In this document: in pieces, positions 1-9,520 of the stretch
How positions within the stretch are numbered: the first letter of the stretch is position 1
Layout: each line of letters opens with the position of its first letter
NCBI GenBank assembly: GCA_003389215.1
Contig: QQVP01000071.1
Coordinates: 1 to 64,000, forward strand
Reading direction: 5' to 3'
Length of the DNA: 64,000 nt
Source: Planctomycetota bacterium
Lineage (GTDB): Bacteria; Planctomycetota; Planctomycetia; Pirellulales; UBA7805
Notes under the pieces: model-generated
The model's input: only the letters and a program-made list of their open reading frames with translations
Databases searched by the model: none
What the model was told of the DNA's origin: nothing
Position numbers and translations under genes: made by a program

Positions 1-191
1 AGTTGGCTCGCCTGGGCGTGACGAATGCGGAGAAGCGGGTGGTCATCGCGGCGGCGTTTCCCGAGGGGATTACGGCGACCGAGGGCGAGGCGGCCTACTA
101 CCGCACGATCAACAACAGCAACTTCAATAACTTCGGCGGCGGTTTCGGCGGAGCCGGCTTCGGCGGCGGCTTCGGCGGCGTCTTTCGGTAG
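1..191 (+). CDS. C-terminal fragment of a Gly-rich protein (5' end outside window)
   Basis: This is the last 60 or so codons of a gene that begins before the window; the TTG offered by the ORF track at base 3 is probably internal. The visible tail reads VTNAEKRVVIAAAFPEG and ends in a run of FGG, GFGG and GAGFGG repeats before a TAG stop. The Gly/Phe-rich end suggests a flexible C-terminal tail. No family can be assigned from this piece and I do not infer a function. It is followed 60 bases later by the pseudouridine synthase gene on the same strand, so the two could be co-transcribed. Confidence 0.55.
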   Translation, partial: LARLGVTNAEKRVVIAAAFPEGITATEGEAAYYRTINNSNFNNFGGGFGGAGFGGGFGGVFR

Positions 192-251
192 GTCGCAAGG
201 CTCGACGGCGGGCATGGTCGGCAGAGTCGATCGCCCGCTAGAATCGGCCGC

Positions 252-971
252 ATGTCCGAACACCCCGTCGACATTCTTTATGAAGTGGGCCCCTGCCTGG
301 TGGTGGCCAAGCCCTCGGGCGTGCTCACCCAAGCTCCTCCCGGCATCGACAGCCTGGAGCTGCGTCTGAAGTCCTTCTTGAAGGCTCGCGACGGCAAGAC
401 GGGGAACATCTACCTCGGCGTGCCACATCGACTCGACCGGCCGGTCTCAGGGGCGATGGTCTTTGCCCGCCATGTGCGGGCATCGCGGCGCATCTCCGAC
501 CAATTCGCAACGCGCACCGTGAAGAAGGTCTACTGGGCCTGTGTCTCGGGCCATGTTGAGCCCCGCGAGGGTACCTGGAACGATTACGTTCGCAAGATTC
601 CCGGGCAGCCGCAGGCCGAGATTGTCGCCGCCGATCAGGCCGACGGGCGGGAGGCCGTGTTGCATTATCGCGTGATCGGCGAGACGCAATTTGGCTCGTG
701 GCTCTCGATCGAATTGGAGACAGGTCGCATGCATCAGATTCGCGTGCAGGCTGCCGCTCGTGGGCACGCCGTACTGGGCGATGCGATGTATGGCAGCACC
801 GTGTCCTTTGGCGAGGCCTTCGAAGACGAGCGGCTACGGGCAATCGCCCTGCACGCTCGGCAGCTCGGACTTCAGCACCCCATGACCCAGGAGGCGGTCG
901 ACGTGACGGCCCCGCTACCGGAGGCTTGGGCAGCCCTGCAGCTCCCGTCGTTGGACGCGAGCGAAGAGTAG
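252..971 (+). CDS. RluA-family RNA pseudouridine synthase
   Basis: Predicted to isomerise uridine to pseudouridine in rRNA or tRNA in the cytoplasm. The 239-residue protein is a stand-alone catalytic domain without the S4 RNA-binding domain found at the N-terminus of RluC/RluD. The signature HRLDRPVSG, with the catalytic Asp of HRLD, lies around residue 58, preceded by the typical VVAKPSGVLT strand; later TGRMHQIRVQ matches the conserved tail motif with RMHQIR. Length fits the RluA/TruC-like subfamily. The ATG at 252 gives a complete domain, although no strong Shine-Dalgarno sequence is visible before it. Substrate position cannot be read from sequence. Family call is firm; the exact paralogue is not. 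Confidence 0.92.
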   Translation: MSEHPVDILYEVGPCLVVAKPSGVLTQAPPGIDSLELRLKSFLKARDGKTGNIYLGVPHRLDRPVSGAMVFARHVRASRRISDQFATRTVKKVYWACVSGHVEPREGTWNDYVRKIPGQPQAEIVAADQADGREAVLHYRVIGETQFGSWLSIELETGRMHQIRVQAAARGHAVLGDAMYGSTVSFGEAFEDERLRAIALHARQLGLQHPMTQEAVDVTAPLPEAWAALQLPSLDASEE

Positions 972-1080
972 GTCGGGCCGGCGGCACGATCGACCCCTAT
1001 CTTCCTTACAGACGTCACGCATTGCCGGCGATCTTGTCCGCGCTGTGCTCGGCGATCCGACGTCGTGCTTCAGGGCGAGG

Positions 1081-1086
1081 TATACT
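1081..1086 (+). promoter_or_regulatory. Candidate -10 element TATACT
   Basis: TATACTGGC sits 87 bases upstream of the ATG of the small ORF at 1173. The same TATAMTGSC form recurs upstream of three other genes in the window. No convincing -35 was found, so this is a weak call. Confidence 0.3.
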
Positions 1087-1172
1087 GGCATGCGGTGGAG
1101 TTGTGCGGTCGTGCGGGAAACTCCGCCTCGCAATCTTCGAATCTGGCTCCGTATATCTGGGAAAGCGAAGAC

Positions 1173-1490
1173 ATGGATCTGGCAACGCTCGTCATTGCGA
1201 CGGCCCTTATGGTTCCGCCGAATGAGCCGGTCGTCGATCACTCGCAGCCGTATCACTCGACGCAGCCGACGATTCGTACCTTCGAGCGTCGCGACGAGGA
1301 CGAAGCCCGGCGGAGCAACTGGAACTCGTACGTGCGAGAGCTGGAAGACCTGTGGCGTGAATATCGCCAGGCGGGATCGACCGTGCGGGCCTGGAATCGC
1401 TATCGCCGACAGGCCTATCAGGCGAAGCGCCGCTTCATCTACAACGATCCCTATTTCGCGCCGATCACGCGGAACGTGGAATTCGAGTAG
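1173..1490 (+). CDS. Hypothetical protein, 105 aa
   Basis: I chose the ATG at 1173 rather than the upstream GTG at 1065, because the upstream 36 residues look non-coding and the ATG follows a purine-rich GGGAAAGCGAAG stretch. The product starts with a short hydrophobic segment (MDLATLVIATALMVPP) and then turns highly charged and Arg/Tyr-rich, with a probable helix in the middle (WNSYVRELEDLWREYRQAG). I do not recognise the family. The N-terminus could be a weak signal or anchor; the rest looks helical. It lies convergent to the large LRR kinase gene, with 40 bases between the stops. Confidence 0.6.
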   Translation: MDLATLVIATALMVPPNEPVVDHSQPYHSTQPTIRTFERRDEDEARRSNWNSYVRELEDLWREYRQAGSTVRAWNRYRRQAYQAKRRFIYNDPYFAPITRNVEFE

Positions 1491-1530
1491 AGCGCGATGG
1501 CGCTGGCAACTCTCGACGGGGCGACAACGA

Positions 1531-4500
1531 TCACTGGTCGTCTTCCTCGCGGGCGTTCGACTGCACGCGTAGCCCTTCGCGCGACGCACGAAGCTGGTCG
1601 ACGGCTGCCTTGGTGACTTCCGTGCTGCGGACATCGACGTCGATAAGGGCCTCGAACTGGGTCAAGGCCGCGAGCGTGCTGTCGGTGATCTCCGTACCGT
1701 CCAGCCGGAGCCGCTGGAGATTCTCAAGCTCTGCGAGCTGCGGAACCAAGGCGTCGGTGACTTGCGTCCGCGAGAGATCGAGCCGCTGCAGATTCTCGTA
1801 GGTTGCCAACTGCTCGGCAATGGCGTCCGTCACCCGGGAACCGCCCAGTTCCAGCCGCACGAGCTTGGTCAAGGGCGCCAACTCCGCGAAACCCACGTCA
1901 CTTACCTGCGGGGCGTTGCGCATCACGAGGGTTTCCAGATTGGTAAAGTCGGCCAAAGCCCGCATGCTGCGATCGGTGAGTCGGCAGTCGTTCAATCCCA
2001 AGACCCGCAAAGACGTGAGTCCCGACAGAGCGGACAAGGTTCGTCCCGTCACGCGAGTACGAGAGACGTCGAGCGATTCGAGTCCCACGAGCGCAGCGAG
2101 CGCGGCGATGCCGCGATCGGTCACGCGGGTACCCGAGAGCGAGAGCCGTCGAAGGCCGTCGAGCCGCGCAATTGCCTCCAGCTCACGATCGGAAGTCGGC
2201 GTATTGCTGAGCTTCAGGTCGGTGAGGGCGGAGCAGGCACTCAAGCGAGTCAATTCACCAGCTCGTAAGCGCTCGAGTGAAGACAGGTCGACCGACCGCA
2301 CCACACAGGCGTCGCGGGGTAAATCGGTGATCCGAGTCAATTCAAGCACGTCGTCGCCATCCTGTAGACCGACGGTTCCCTTCTGCTGCAGGACCCAACG
2401 TGCCGCCAGACGTTGCGGGTCGGGGGCGTCCGCCTCGACACGGCAGCTGGACAGCGACTCTTTGAGTTCTTCGACGCCGGCGTCCGTGATTTGAGTCCCG
2501 TCGACGAAGAGTTGACGTAGCTGTCTCAAGGAAGCCAGGCGGGGCAGGGCGGCATCGGTTGCCGGCGTTCCGGAAAGCGATAGCCAGGTCAGTCGGTCCA
2601 TGCCCTTGAGATGCACGAGATCGGCGTCGGCCACGCCGGTACGAGCCAACGACAGGTGGGTCAAGTCGGGCAGGTTGATCAGGCTTCGCAGTCCTTCGGA
2701 TGAAACTTCGGTCCCGGCCAGGCGAAGCTGCTTCAGCGAGCGCAAACGGGCGAGGCGGCGGGCCCCGGTGTCCGTAATCTTCGTGTCGCTCAGGTCGAGC
2801 TCGCGAAGTCCGGTACAGCCGGCGAGGTGTTCGAGACCGGCGTCACTGACGTCCGTGCTGCTCAGCAGCAGACGTTCGAGTTTGGCCAGGCCGCGGAATT
2901 GGGCCAGGGCCTCGTCGTCGACTCGGGCGTTCTCGATAAGGCGAACGCCGAGAATCGTAAACGGTCCGCGGGGAAGATCGGCCTCCGCACGCAGGTCCTC
3001 CAAGAGCACGCCGTCGGGAGTGGTGACGGTGACCGCTCCACCCTGGGCGATTACCCAATTGGCGGTGGCACGCTGATCGGTGAGCGACTGCTTGATCTCG
3101 CAGTCGGGCAAAGCTCGCTTGATCGCCGCCACGGTCGCGTCGTCGACCTGCATCGAACCGAGATCGACTTCCTTGAGCGTAGAGAGCGAGCCGAGGCTGA
3201 CGAGTGCATCATCGGTTACGGCCGTGCCGTCGAGTTTGAGAATTTCGACGTTGCGTAATTCGCGAACCAAGGCGAGATCGTCGTTGTTGATAACCGGGTT
3301 GCCGCTCATGTCGATCGAGGTGATGCGAAACTGACGCCCCGGCAGGTCGACGTCACGCTGGTATTCGGCCGTTTCGTTCGTTTCCACGTCGACGACCGTA
3401 ATGACCGCACCCTTCTTAAGAATCTTGCGGGCAACGATCATGTCAATGTCGGCACCGTCCCAGGCGATTTCCAAACGGGGCAGGGCGGCCCGCAGGTCGC
3501 GATGGCCCGTGGCAGTAATGTCCGTGCCGTTGAGCGAGAGGGAGCGCAGCTTGGTCAAGCCGTAGAGTTGCTGAATTCCCGCGTCGGTCACGGTGGTGTC
3601 GGCCAGATAAACCTTCTCCAAGTTTCTCAAGCCGGCCAACTGCGTGAGCGTCGCGTCGGTAATCTTGGTGCCACTTAGGTTCAGATCGCGGAGGCGGTCG
3701 AGCGAAGCGAGTGACTCGGCAATCGCGTCGTCGACGTCGGTCCGAGACAGGTTCAGCGACCAAAGCTGCTCCAGCTCGGCCAATGCTGCGAGCGAGCCGT
3801 CCGGCAGCTTGGTCTCGCGCAAAGAGAGTTCCTCGAGCCCGTCGATTTCCTGTAGCCGGGCCAGATCGTTTTCAGCCAGGGCCGTTCGCTCGAGCTTGAC
3901 GCGACGGACGACGAAGCGACCCTCGGGCAAGTCCTCTCGTCGGCCGATCGTTTCGGCAGCAGCGCCGTCGGGGACGACGACCTGAACCGAGCCCGACTGG
4001 TCGAAGATCCACTCAATGCGTTTGCGAAACGGCTCATCCGCAGGGGTGGCCGCGTCGTCCGCCGAACTGCCGCCGGCGGAACCATTGCCATCGTCGGGCA
4101 GGAGCGCGACCTGGCCCGAGTCGCCATCGCCGGCCTCGTGATTGTCATTGCCGAGCATGCCAAACATCGCCGCGCCGCCGCCGGCGAGTAGCAGCAGAAC
4201 CGCCGCCGCGACAATCCAGCGACCGCGCGAGGACTTCGCCTCGGGCTCGCCGTAAAGCGTGCGATCCATCAGCGTCGCCCGGTCGAAGGCCGTGGCACTG
4301 CCGATACTCGGCAAGATATTCACTTCCGCCAGCGGACCGGCCAACTCGGGCAGTTCGCTGGTGTCGACGGGCATTTCCGACAGCACCGCGTCGAGCTGCG
4401 CGACGACTTCGTCCATCGACTGCTGACGATCCTCCGGCTTCTTGCCGAGCATCTTCAAGGCGACGGCATCGAGCGTCTCACTCACGCCCTCGGCGAGCGA

Positions 4501-5538
4501 CGAGAGTGGCGGGATCTCTTCGGTTTGGTGCCAGAGTAGTTTCTGGGTGATCGACCCGTCGGGCGAAAGCGGCTTTCCGGTGACCAGGTAATAGAGCGTA
4601 CAGCCGATGCTGTAGATGTCCGCGCGGTTGTCGGCGCGCTTGGCGTCGACCGCCTGCTCGGGAGCCATGTAGTCAACGGTGCCCATGACGCGTCCCGACT
4701 GCGTCAATTCCGAGACGTCTTCGCCGTCGGTCGCCTCGACGCCGAGATGCGCGAGACCCATGTCGAGAATCTTCAGCGTGCCGCTCTGGTCGACCATCAA
4801 GTTGCCGGGCTTGATGTCGCGGTGCACGATGCCCTGATTGTGGGCGTGCTGAAGACCCTTGGCCGCCTGCAGGCAGAGCGCCACGGCATACGGCAGCGGC
4901 AGCGGGCCATGTTGCTTGACATACTGCGACAGGTTCGGACCGTTGACGTACTCCATGGCCAGGAAGTGCACGCCGCCGGCTTCGTCGGCGTCGTAGGCCA
5001 CGGCGATGTTGTTGTGTTGCAGGCGTGCGGCGGCCTCGACTTCGCGATGGAACCGGGCGACGGCGTCCTTCGAGTCGGTGAGCGTCTCGGGCAACACCTT
5101 GAGCGCGACCTCGCGTTTCATGCGGCGTTGGCGCGCCTTGTAGACGACGCCCATGCCGCCCGCGCCGAGCTTTTCCAGCACGACGTAGTTGCCCAACACC
5201 AGGGTCGAGGTCTTGCCCTCGCGAAGCAGCTGCAACTGGAACTTCGTGAGCCGTTGCGTGTCGACGAGTGCGGCCGCGAGATCTTCGGCGGAGTTGATCG
5301 TCGTCCCCTCGGGGACGCCGCGCGAGAGGAACGTCTGGACGTCCTCGTTGGTCATCAAGCCGGCCTGGTTTAGCACGGCCGAGAAATCGTCGACCGACTG
5401 CCCGATCGCGCTCGTCTCCGAGATGGGCGAGGCGGTGTCGATCGTCTGATCGTAGGGGCTGCCCGCGGCGGTGCCGTGCTTGACCTGCGAGTCTTCTTGG
5501 TGGACCTGCGTCTTGGGAGACGATTCTTGTGGATTCAT
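1531..5538 (-). CDS. Ser/Thr protein kinase with transmembrane segment and C-terminal leucine-rich repeats
   Basis: A 1335-residue receptor-like kinase. Residues about 116-385 form a Hanks-type kinase domain: Gly-loop LGAGGMGVVYKA, catalytic HRDIKPGNLM, DMG in place of DFG, and GTVDYMAPEQ in the activation segment. One membrane helix follows (WIVAAAVLLLLAGGG, about 438-461), so the kinase is cytoplasmic and the remaining 870 residues lie beyond the membrane. That part is built of leucine-rich repeats of the form LxxLxLSxTxITDxxL, in four blocks each opened by a similar lead strand (near 508, 701, 825 and 1044). The start ATG is preceded by AGGGAGGG. Ligand and substrate are unknown. It is oriented divergently from no recognisable partner; the gene downstream is convergent. 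Confidence 0.93.
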   Translation of the reverse strand: MNPQESSPKTQVHQEDSQVKHGTAAGSPYDQTIDTASPISETSAIGQSVDDFSAVLNQAGLMTNEDVQTFLSRGVPEGTTINSAEDLAAALVDTQRLTKFQLQLLREGKTSTLVLGNYVVLEKLGAGGMGVVYKARQRRMKREVALKVLPETLTDSKDAVARFHREVEAAARLQHNNIAVAYDADEAGGVHFLAMEYVNGPNLSQYVKQHGPLPLPYAVALCLQAAKGLQHAHNQGIVHRDIKPGNLMVDQSGTLKILDMGLAHLGVEATDGEDVSELTQSGRVMGTVDYMAPEQAVDAKRADNRADIYSIGCTLYYLVTGKPLSPDGSITQKLLWHQTEEIPPLSSLAEGVSETLDAVALKMLGKKPEDRQQSMDEVVAQLDAVLSEMPVDTSELPELAGPLAEVNILPSIGSATAFDRATLMDRTLYGEPEAKSSRGRWIVAAAVLLLLAGGGAAMFGMLGNDNHEAGDGDSGQVALLPDDGNGSAGGSSADDAATPADEPFRKRIEWIFDQSGSVQVVVPDGAAAETIGRREDLPEGRFVVRRVKLERTALAENDLARLQEIDGLEELSLRETKLPDGSLAALAELEQLWSLNLSRTDVDDAIAESLASLDRLRDLNLSGTKITDATLTQLAGLRNLEKVYLADTTVTDAGIQQLYGLTKLRSLSLNGTDITATGHRDLRAALPRLEIAWDGADIDMIVARKILKKGAVITVVDVETNETAEYQRDVDLPGRQFRITSIDMSGNPVINNDDLALVRELRNVEILKLDGTAVTDDALVSLGSLSTLKEVDLGSMQVDDATVAAIKRALPDCEIKQSLTDQRATANWVIAQGGAVTVTTPDGVLLEDLRAEADLPRGPFTILGVRLIENARVDDEALAQFRGLAKLERLLLSSTDVSDAGLEHLAGCTGLRELDLSDTKITDTGARRLARLRSLKQLRLAGTEVSSEGLRSLINLPDLTHLSLARTGVADADLVHLKGMDRLTWLSLSGTPATDAALPRLASLRQLRQLFVDGTQITDAGVEELKESLSSCRVEADAPDPQRLAARWVLQQKGTVGLQDGDDVLELTRITDLPRDACVVRSVDLSSLERLRAGELTRLSACSALTDLKLSNTPTSDRELEAIARLDGLRRLSLSGTRVTDRGIAALAALVGLESLDVSRTRVTGRTLSALSGLTSLRVLGLNDCRLTDRSMRALADFTNLETLVMRNAPQVSDVGFAELAPLTKLVRLELGGSRVTDAIAEQLATYENLQRLDLSRTQVTDALVPQLAELENLQRLRLDGTEITDSTLAALTQFEALIDVDVRSTEVTKAAVDQLRASREGLRVQSNAREEDDQ

Positions 5539-5703
5539 GCCGGACCCTCCCTACCGTGCGATTCTAACACAGACGCGGGGCGGCTGAAACTGGTTTGCAC
5601 GCGATAAACGCCGCCATCAGAGGCGTTTACGACGTGCGGACAGGCCCGGACACCGAAAGGTCGACCGGACGCGCCGGCCATTCTGTGGGCCAACGAGGTC
5701 CAT

Positions 5704-7344
5704 CTACAGCTCGATCCAGCCCAGATGTGCGAGGAGCTGGCCGAGCCAGGGATGCGTCCAGGGGTTCCAGGTCGGATAGCTGGCCGACATCACCGAGAAG
5801 GCGAGACAGACGCCGATCACCACGCGCCGCAGGCGGGAGCCGCTCGACCAATCGGCCGCCGGCAGCAACGCCAAGAGCCACAGGGGGGCCAGCCAGAAGG
5901 TCCAGCGAAGTCCCGAAGTCATGCCGCCGTAGTTGCGGTTTTCCTGCGTCTGCATGAGGTAGAAGGTGAACACCACGACGGTAACCACGGCAATGATCGC
6001 CCCGATCAGTCGCGTTGGAGATTCCCCGCGACCCAAGCAGAGTGCGACCATGCCGGCCATGCTAAACAGCCAAATCGGCGTGAGCGAAAAGATGCCGTGG
6101 TGCCCGATGAGCATGTGCAGGGCGTAGGTCGCCCGTGAAGGTTCACCGAGATCGATGCGCGAGCGGCGGGCCAGGCTCTCCTCGTCGCGACTCCAATAGC
6201 TCTGCACAACGCGTGGCGGTCTGTCCGGACGACGTGGGTCGTGAATCTCGTACGTGTAGTTGTACCAGTTGCCGTTGGTCCAGTCGCGCGGTTTGCCTTC
6301 CTCGTCGGCGCCGCGATCGCGGAAGGCGTAGGGCGGCTTGATGGGGTCGAGCCACTTCGAATCTTCATGGAGCGCGCCGCCGTGGGCCAGGTAGTTCGTG
6401 CCCAAGGCCGCGACCATCACGACTGCAAACGCGGGCGCGCCGGCCAGCAGCGTCTCTCGTGGGCACTTCCAAAGCAGGGCCAAGCCAAAGAGCGCGAGGA
6501 ACAGCAACGCGGGCAACTCCGTCGCCGCCGCAAAGGTGCCCGCCGCCACCGCCAAAGCAAAAAACCGCCACCGTCGTTCGCCCTCGTAGAGAATCCGCAA
6601 GGTGGCGTCGAGCGCCACGATGACCGCCACGGCGGCCACCAGGTGATTGTTGAGTGCGACCGCAAAGGTGCAAAGAAACGTGCCGGCCGCGGCGGTTGCC
6701 ATCACGACAAGCCGCCCCCAGTCGGTCGTGCCGTAGCGTTCGACGATTCGCGCCAGCACCAGCAAGAAGACGATCAGCGAACCGACGTTGACGGTGATCA
6801 AGATGATCCGCACGACCGTGAACGTATGGTCGGCCAGAGTCAGGCCGGTGAGCCGCTTGATTAGCCAATACTCCCCGGCGACCAGCGTGGGGAACAGGGG
6901 CGGCTTGGTCGAATAAAGGTGGGGCTGGCCGTCCCAGCCGCGATGCTTGATCATATCGATCGTATTCCAGATCGATCGCTCTTCGGCATTGGCGACGATC
7001 TGCTCGATCTGATAGGTGCCGTCATCGACCAACGCGCGAATCGTGCACCAGCGGCTGCGGTCGTTGCCGCTCAGAAAAGGGCGTTGCAGCTGAAGCCGCT
7101 CTTCATACTCCGCGCGGATCCGGGCGACGCGGTTCTCCAGGGCCTCCCCCTCGAAACCCTGCTTGATGAGATCCGCTTTGCGACGCTCGGTGGCCGCTTT
7201 GATGCGCTCCCGCTCGTGGACGGTCAGGTTGACCGAATTGACCGCCAGGATGCGACCGGTTGCGCTGCCCGCGGCCAGCGCAATCAACAACGCGTAGACT
7301 CCCCGGCGGAGCCCGCTGGTTGTCTCGGGAGCGGCGCCGGTCAT
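5704..7344 (-). CDS. GT-C-like integral membrane protein, candidate glycosyltransferase
   Basis: A 546-residue polytopic membrane protein with about ten hydrophobic segments, a long N-terminal loop and a mid-protein soluble stretch. The loop contains YSTKPPLFPTL, which resembles the KPPL motif of ArnT/GT39-type transferases that use polyprenyl-phosphate sugars. Its start codon overlaps the stop of the upstream GT2 gene by 4 bases (ATGA), indicating translational coupling. Together with that GT2 and the flippase-like gene before it, it probably transfers a lipid-linked sugar to an acceptor on the outer face of the inner membrane. The family assignment is from topology, motif and context; no catalytic residue can be proved from sequence alone. 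Confidence 0.75.
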   Translation of the reverse strand: MTGAAPETTSGLRRGVYALLIALAAGSATGRILAVNSVNLTVHERERIKAATERRKADLIKQGFEGEALENRVARIRAEYEERLQLQRPFLSGNDRSRWCTIRALVDDGTYQIEQIVANAEERSIWNTIDMIKHRGWDGQPHLYSTKPPLFPTLVAGEYWLIKRLTGLTLADHTFTVVRIILITVNVGSLIVFLLVLARIVERYGTTDWGRLVVMATAAAGTFLCTFAVALNNHLVAAVAVIVALDATLRILYEGERRWRFFALAVAAGTFAAATELPALLFLALFGLALLWKCPRETLLAGAPAFAVVMVAALGTNYLAHGGALHEDSKWLDPIKPPYAFRDRGADEEGKPRDWTNGNWYNYTYEIHDPRRPDRPPRVVQSYWSRDEESLARRSRIDLGEPSRATYALHMLIGHHGIFSLTPIWLFSMAGMVALCLGRGESPTRLIGAIIAVVTVVVFTFYLMQTQENRNYGGMTSGLRWTFWLAPLWLLALLPAADWSSGSRLRRVVIGVCLAFSVMSASYPTWNPWTHPWLGQLLAHLGWIEL

Positions 7345-8405
7345 GCTTCGCCGGTCAGCGATTGATCGCGCTGGCTCGACGCCGAGGTGCGTGGCAGCGG
7401 CGACTGTGCTTCTTCGCGCGGTTCGAGATCCTCGTGCGAAGGCAAGTCATCACCGGCACCGTCGGTCCGCTGCAGCACGGAATAGGTGTCGGCGTCACGG
7501 CTCGTCTTGGCCGTAATCATCTCGGCTAAGAAGCCCATGGAGAGCATCTGCGCGCCGAGCAACAGCAGGGCCAGCGAATAGGCCAGCACGGGAGTCTGAT
7601 GCAAGTGCACGACCTCCCAACTGTCGATCAATCGCGAGAAAGCCCAGCGGCCTGCCAACCAGGTCATCAGAAAACCGCCCACCATGAAGGCGATCAGACC
7701 GAGCGAACCGAGCAAATGCTGCGGCCGGTGTCCAAATCCGGTGAGGAAGACCACGGTCAACAGATCGAGAAATCCTTTGACGAATCGCTTGACGCCGTAC
7801 TTCGACTCGCCGTGCTGACGGGCTCGGTGCTCGATGGGAATCTCGCCGACACGGAAGCCCCGCGAGGCGGCCAGCACCGGCACGAAGCGATGCATCTCGC
7901 CGTACAGCCGAACTTCGCTAAGCACCTCGCGGCGATAGCATTTCATGCCACAGTTGTGATCGTGCAGCTTCACGCCGGTCATGCGACTGACCATGGCGTT
8001 GAAAACCCGCGAGGGCCAGACTTTGTGCCAGGGGTCGTGACGGACCTGCTTCCATCCGCTCACGACGTCGAGTCCTTCGCCGAGCTTCTCGAGGAAGTGC
8101 GGAATTTCCTTAGGGTCGTCTTGCAGATCGGCGTCGAGCGTCATCACCAGGTCGCCCTTGACCGCGTCGAAGCCGGCGCTCAGCGCCGCGGCCTTGCCGA
8201 AGTTGCGGCGAAAGCGAATGCCATGAACGCGGCGATCGTTGGCCGCCAACCGCTCGATGACCTGCCAGGAATTGTCCGTCGAACCATCGTCGACAAACAC
8301 GATGTCGAGCTTGTATCCCTGGGCTCCCGCGACGGAGGTCAACTCGTCGTAGAGTTGCGGCAAACTCTCCGCTTCGTTGTAGACAGGAATGACCGTAGAA
8401 ATCAT
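7341..8405 (-). CDS. Family 2 glycosyltransferase, DPM1/GtrB-like, with C-terminal membrane anchor
   Basis: The ORF track extends to 8855, but the domain begins at MISTVIPVYNE, with AGCGAGGAATGAA as ribosome-binding region, so I place the start at 8405 (354 aa). The GT-A fold is clear: VIPVYNEAESL, VFVDDGSTDNS, and the DADLQDDP motif with the metal-binding acidic pair. Two membrane helices follow at the C-terminus (HLLGSLGLIAFMVGG and VLAYSLALLLLGAQM), as in undecaprenyl-phosphate sugar transferases of the GtrB/ArnC type. It likely charges polyprenyl phosphate with a sugar at the cytoplasmic face. The stop overlaps the next gene's start by ATGA. Sugar identity is unknown. Confidence 0.9.
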   Translation of the reverse strand: MISTVIPVYNEAESLPQLYDELTSVAGAQGYKLDIVFVDDGSTDNSWQVIERLAANDRRVHGIRFRRNFGKAAALSAGFDAVKGDLVMTLDADLQDDPKEIPHFLEKLGEGLDVVSGWKQVRHDPWHKVWPSRVFNAMVSRMTGVKLHDHNCGMKCYRREVLSEVRLYGEMHRFVPVLAASRGFRVGEIPIEHRARQHGESKYGVKRFVKGFLDLLTVVFLTGFGHRPQHLLGSLGLIAFMVGGFLMTWLAGRWAFSRLIDSWEVVHLHQTPVLAYSLALLLLGAQMLSMGFLAEMITAKTSRDADTYSVLQRTDGAGDDLPSHEDLEPREEAQSPLPRTSASSQRDQSLTGEA

Positions 8406-8491
8406 TTCATTCCTCGCTGGCGGTAGGTTGTCGGGCGGGGAGGAGCGTAGGCATGATGGCGCGCCGGACGAAGTAGCGAGCTTCGCACGAG

Positions 8492-9520
8492 TTAACTCAC
8501 CACGTTCTCCGCCTGAGCGCCACGAACTCCTACATAAAGTATACCCGAAGCGATCAGCTCCGACACTAACCATATTAGTCGTAATAATACGGCCGAAACG
8601 ACAGCAATTGCGTCGGCCTCGGCAACTTTCAGCACTTTGGCAAGATAGATGCCCATGATCGACATCAAAATGACCTCGCGAACCAGCACGCCTCCGGGAA
8701 TGAGCGAGAGGAATCCTGCGACCATCGCCAACGCCACCGCGGCCGTGTAGTAGTGGAGGTGGGCGATCGGTTCGACGCCTTCCACGCCGAGTGCTTGCAG
8801 GGTCGCCCACAGGCTCAGACCCAACAGCAACCAGCCGACGATCATCGCCAGCCAACCCGTGCCGACCAGCCGCCAGGTGACGTTGTTGATCTTGTCGACG
8901 ATACCGGGGTCGCCTTTAGGGACCCCGAGGCGCAGCACCAGGCGGCGAAAGATCGGCGGCACCGTCGGCAATCCGGCGGCGACCATCAGACCGAGCGCCA
9001 AGGGCAGCAACCAACCGTGCTGACGCATGTCTTCATGCGGACGCAGTGCCAGGATACCGGCGGAGAGAAACGCCCCCACGGCCATCATGGTTAACGTTTC
9101 CAGAAAGACGCTGGCCGCCGCCACCGCCGCACTGACGCGTTCGCTCTTTAGCAGCCCGGCGCGAAGGATAATCACCAGGGCCTTGCCCGGCACGTACTTA
9201 CCGAGATGACCGATGTAGAACGCCCGCAGGGCTTCGGCGGGACGGGGGTGCTGGCCCAACGCGCGGAGAATCCGGTACCAAAACCATCCCATGGGAAGAC
9301 TGCCCAATAGATACAGTCCTCCGGACACGACCACCCAGGTCCATTGCAGCCGCCAGCGAAAGCCGGACTCTTCTTGTGCCCGCAGTTGTTCGATCGCGCT
9401 GCGAATCGAATCGCGCACAAAATAGAACAGCAGGGCGAGCACGACGAGATTGAAGAGCAGCTTGAGCCAGTGCTTCCTGCCGCTTCGCGCATTGTCGACC
9501 GGCTCGGCATTCACGGACAA
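8492..9520 (-). CDS. Flippase-like membrane protein (LPG synthase transmembrane domain / AglD family)
   Basis: I place the start at the TTG at 9520, six bases after GGGAG, giving 342 aa; the longer ORF upstream to 9664 has no signal. The protein is polytopic, with hydrophobic segments throughout, and carries motifs typical of the family: FYIGHLGKYVPGKA in the second quarter and FLSLIPGGVLVREVIL near the end. Members of this family are membrane domains related to the lysylphosphatidylglycerol synthase N-terminus and often sit beside dolichol- or undecaprenyl-phosphate glycosyltransferases. Here the GT2 gene follows 86 bases downstream, which supports a role in moving or presenting lipid-linked sugars. 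The transported substrate is inferred only. Confidence 0.85.
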   Translation of the reverse strand: MSVNAEPVDNARSGRKHWLKLLFNLVVLALLFYFVRDSIRSAIEQLRAQEESGFRWRLQWTWVVVSGGLYLLGSLPMGWFWYRILRALGQHPRPAEALRAFYIGHLGKYVPGKALVIILRAGLLKSERVSAAVAAASVFLETLTMMAVGAFLSAGILALRPHEDMRQHGWLLPLALGLMVAAGLPTVPPIFRRLVLRLGVPKGDPGIVDKINNVTWRLVGTGWLAMIVGWLLLGLSLWATLQALGVEGVEPIAHLHYYTAAVALAMVAGFLSLIPGGVLVREVILMSIMGIYLAKVLKVAEADAIAVVSAVLLRLIWLVSELIASGILYVGVRGAQAENVVS

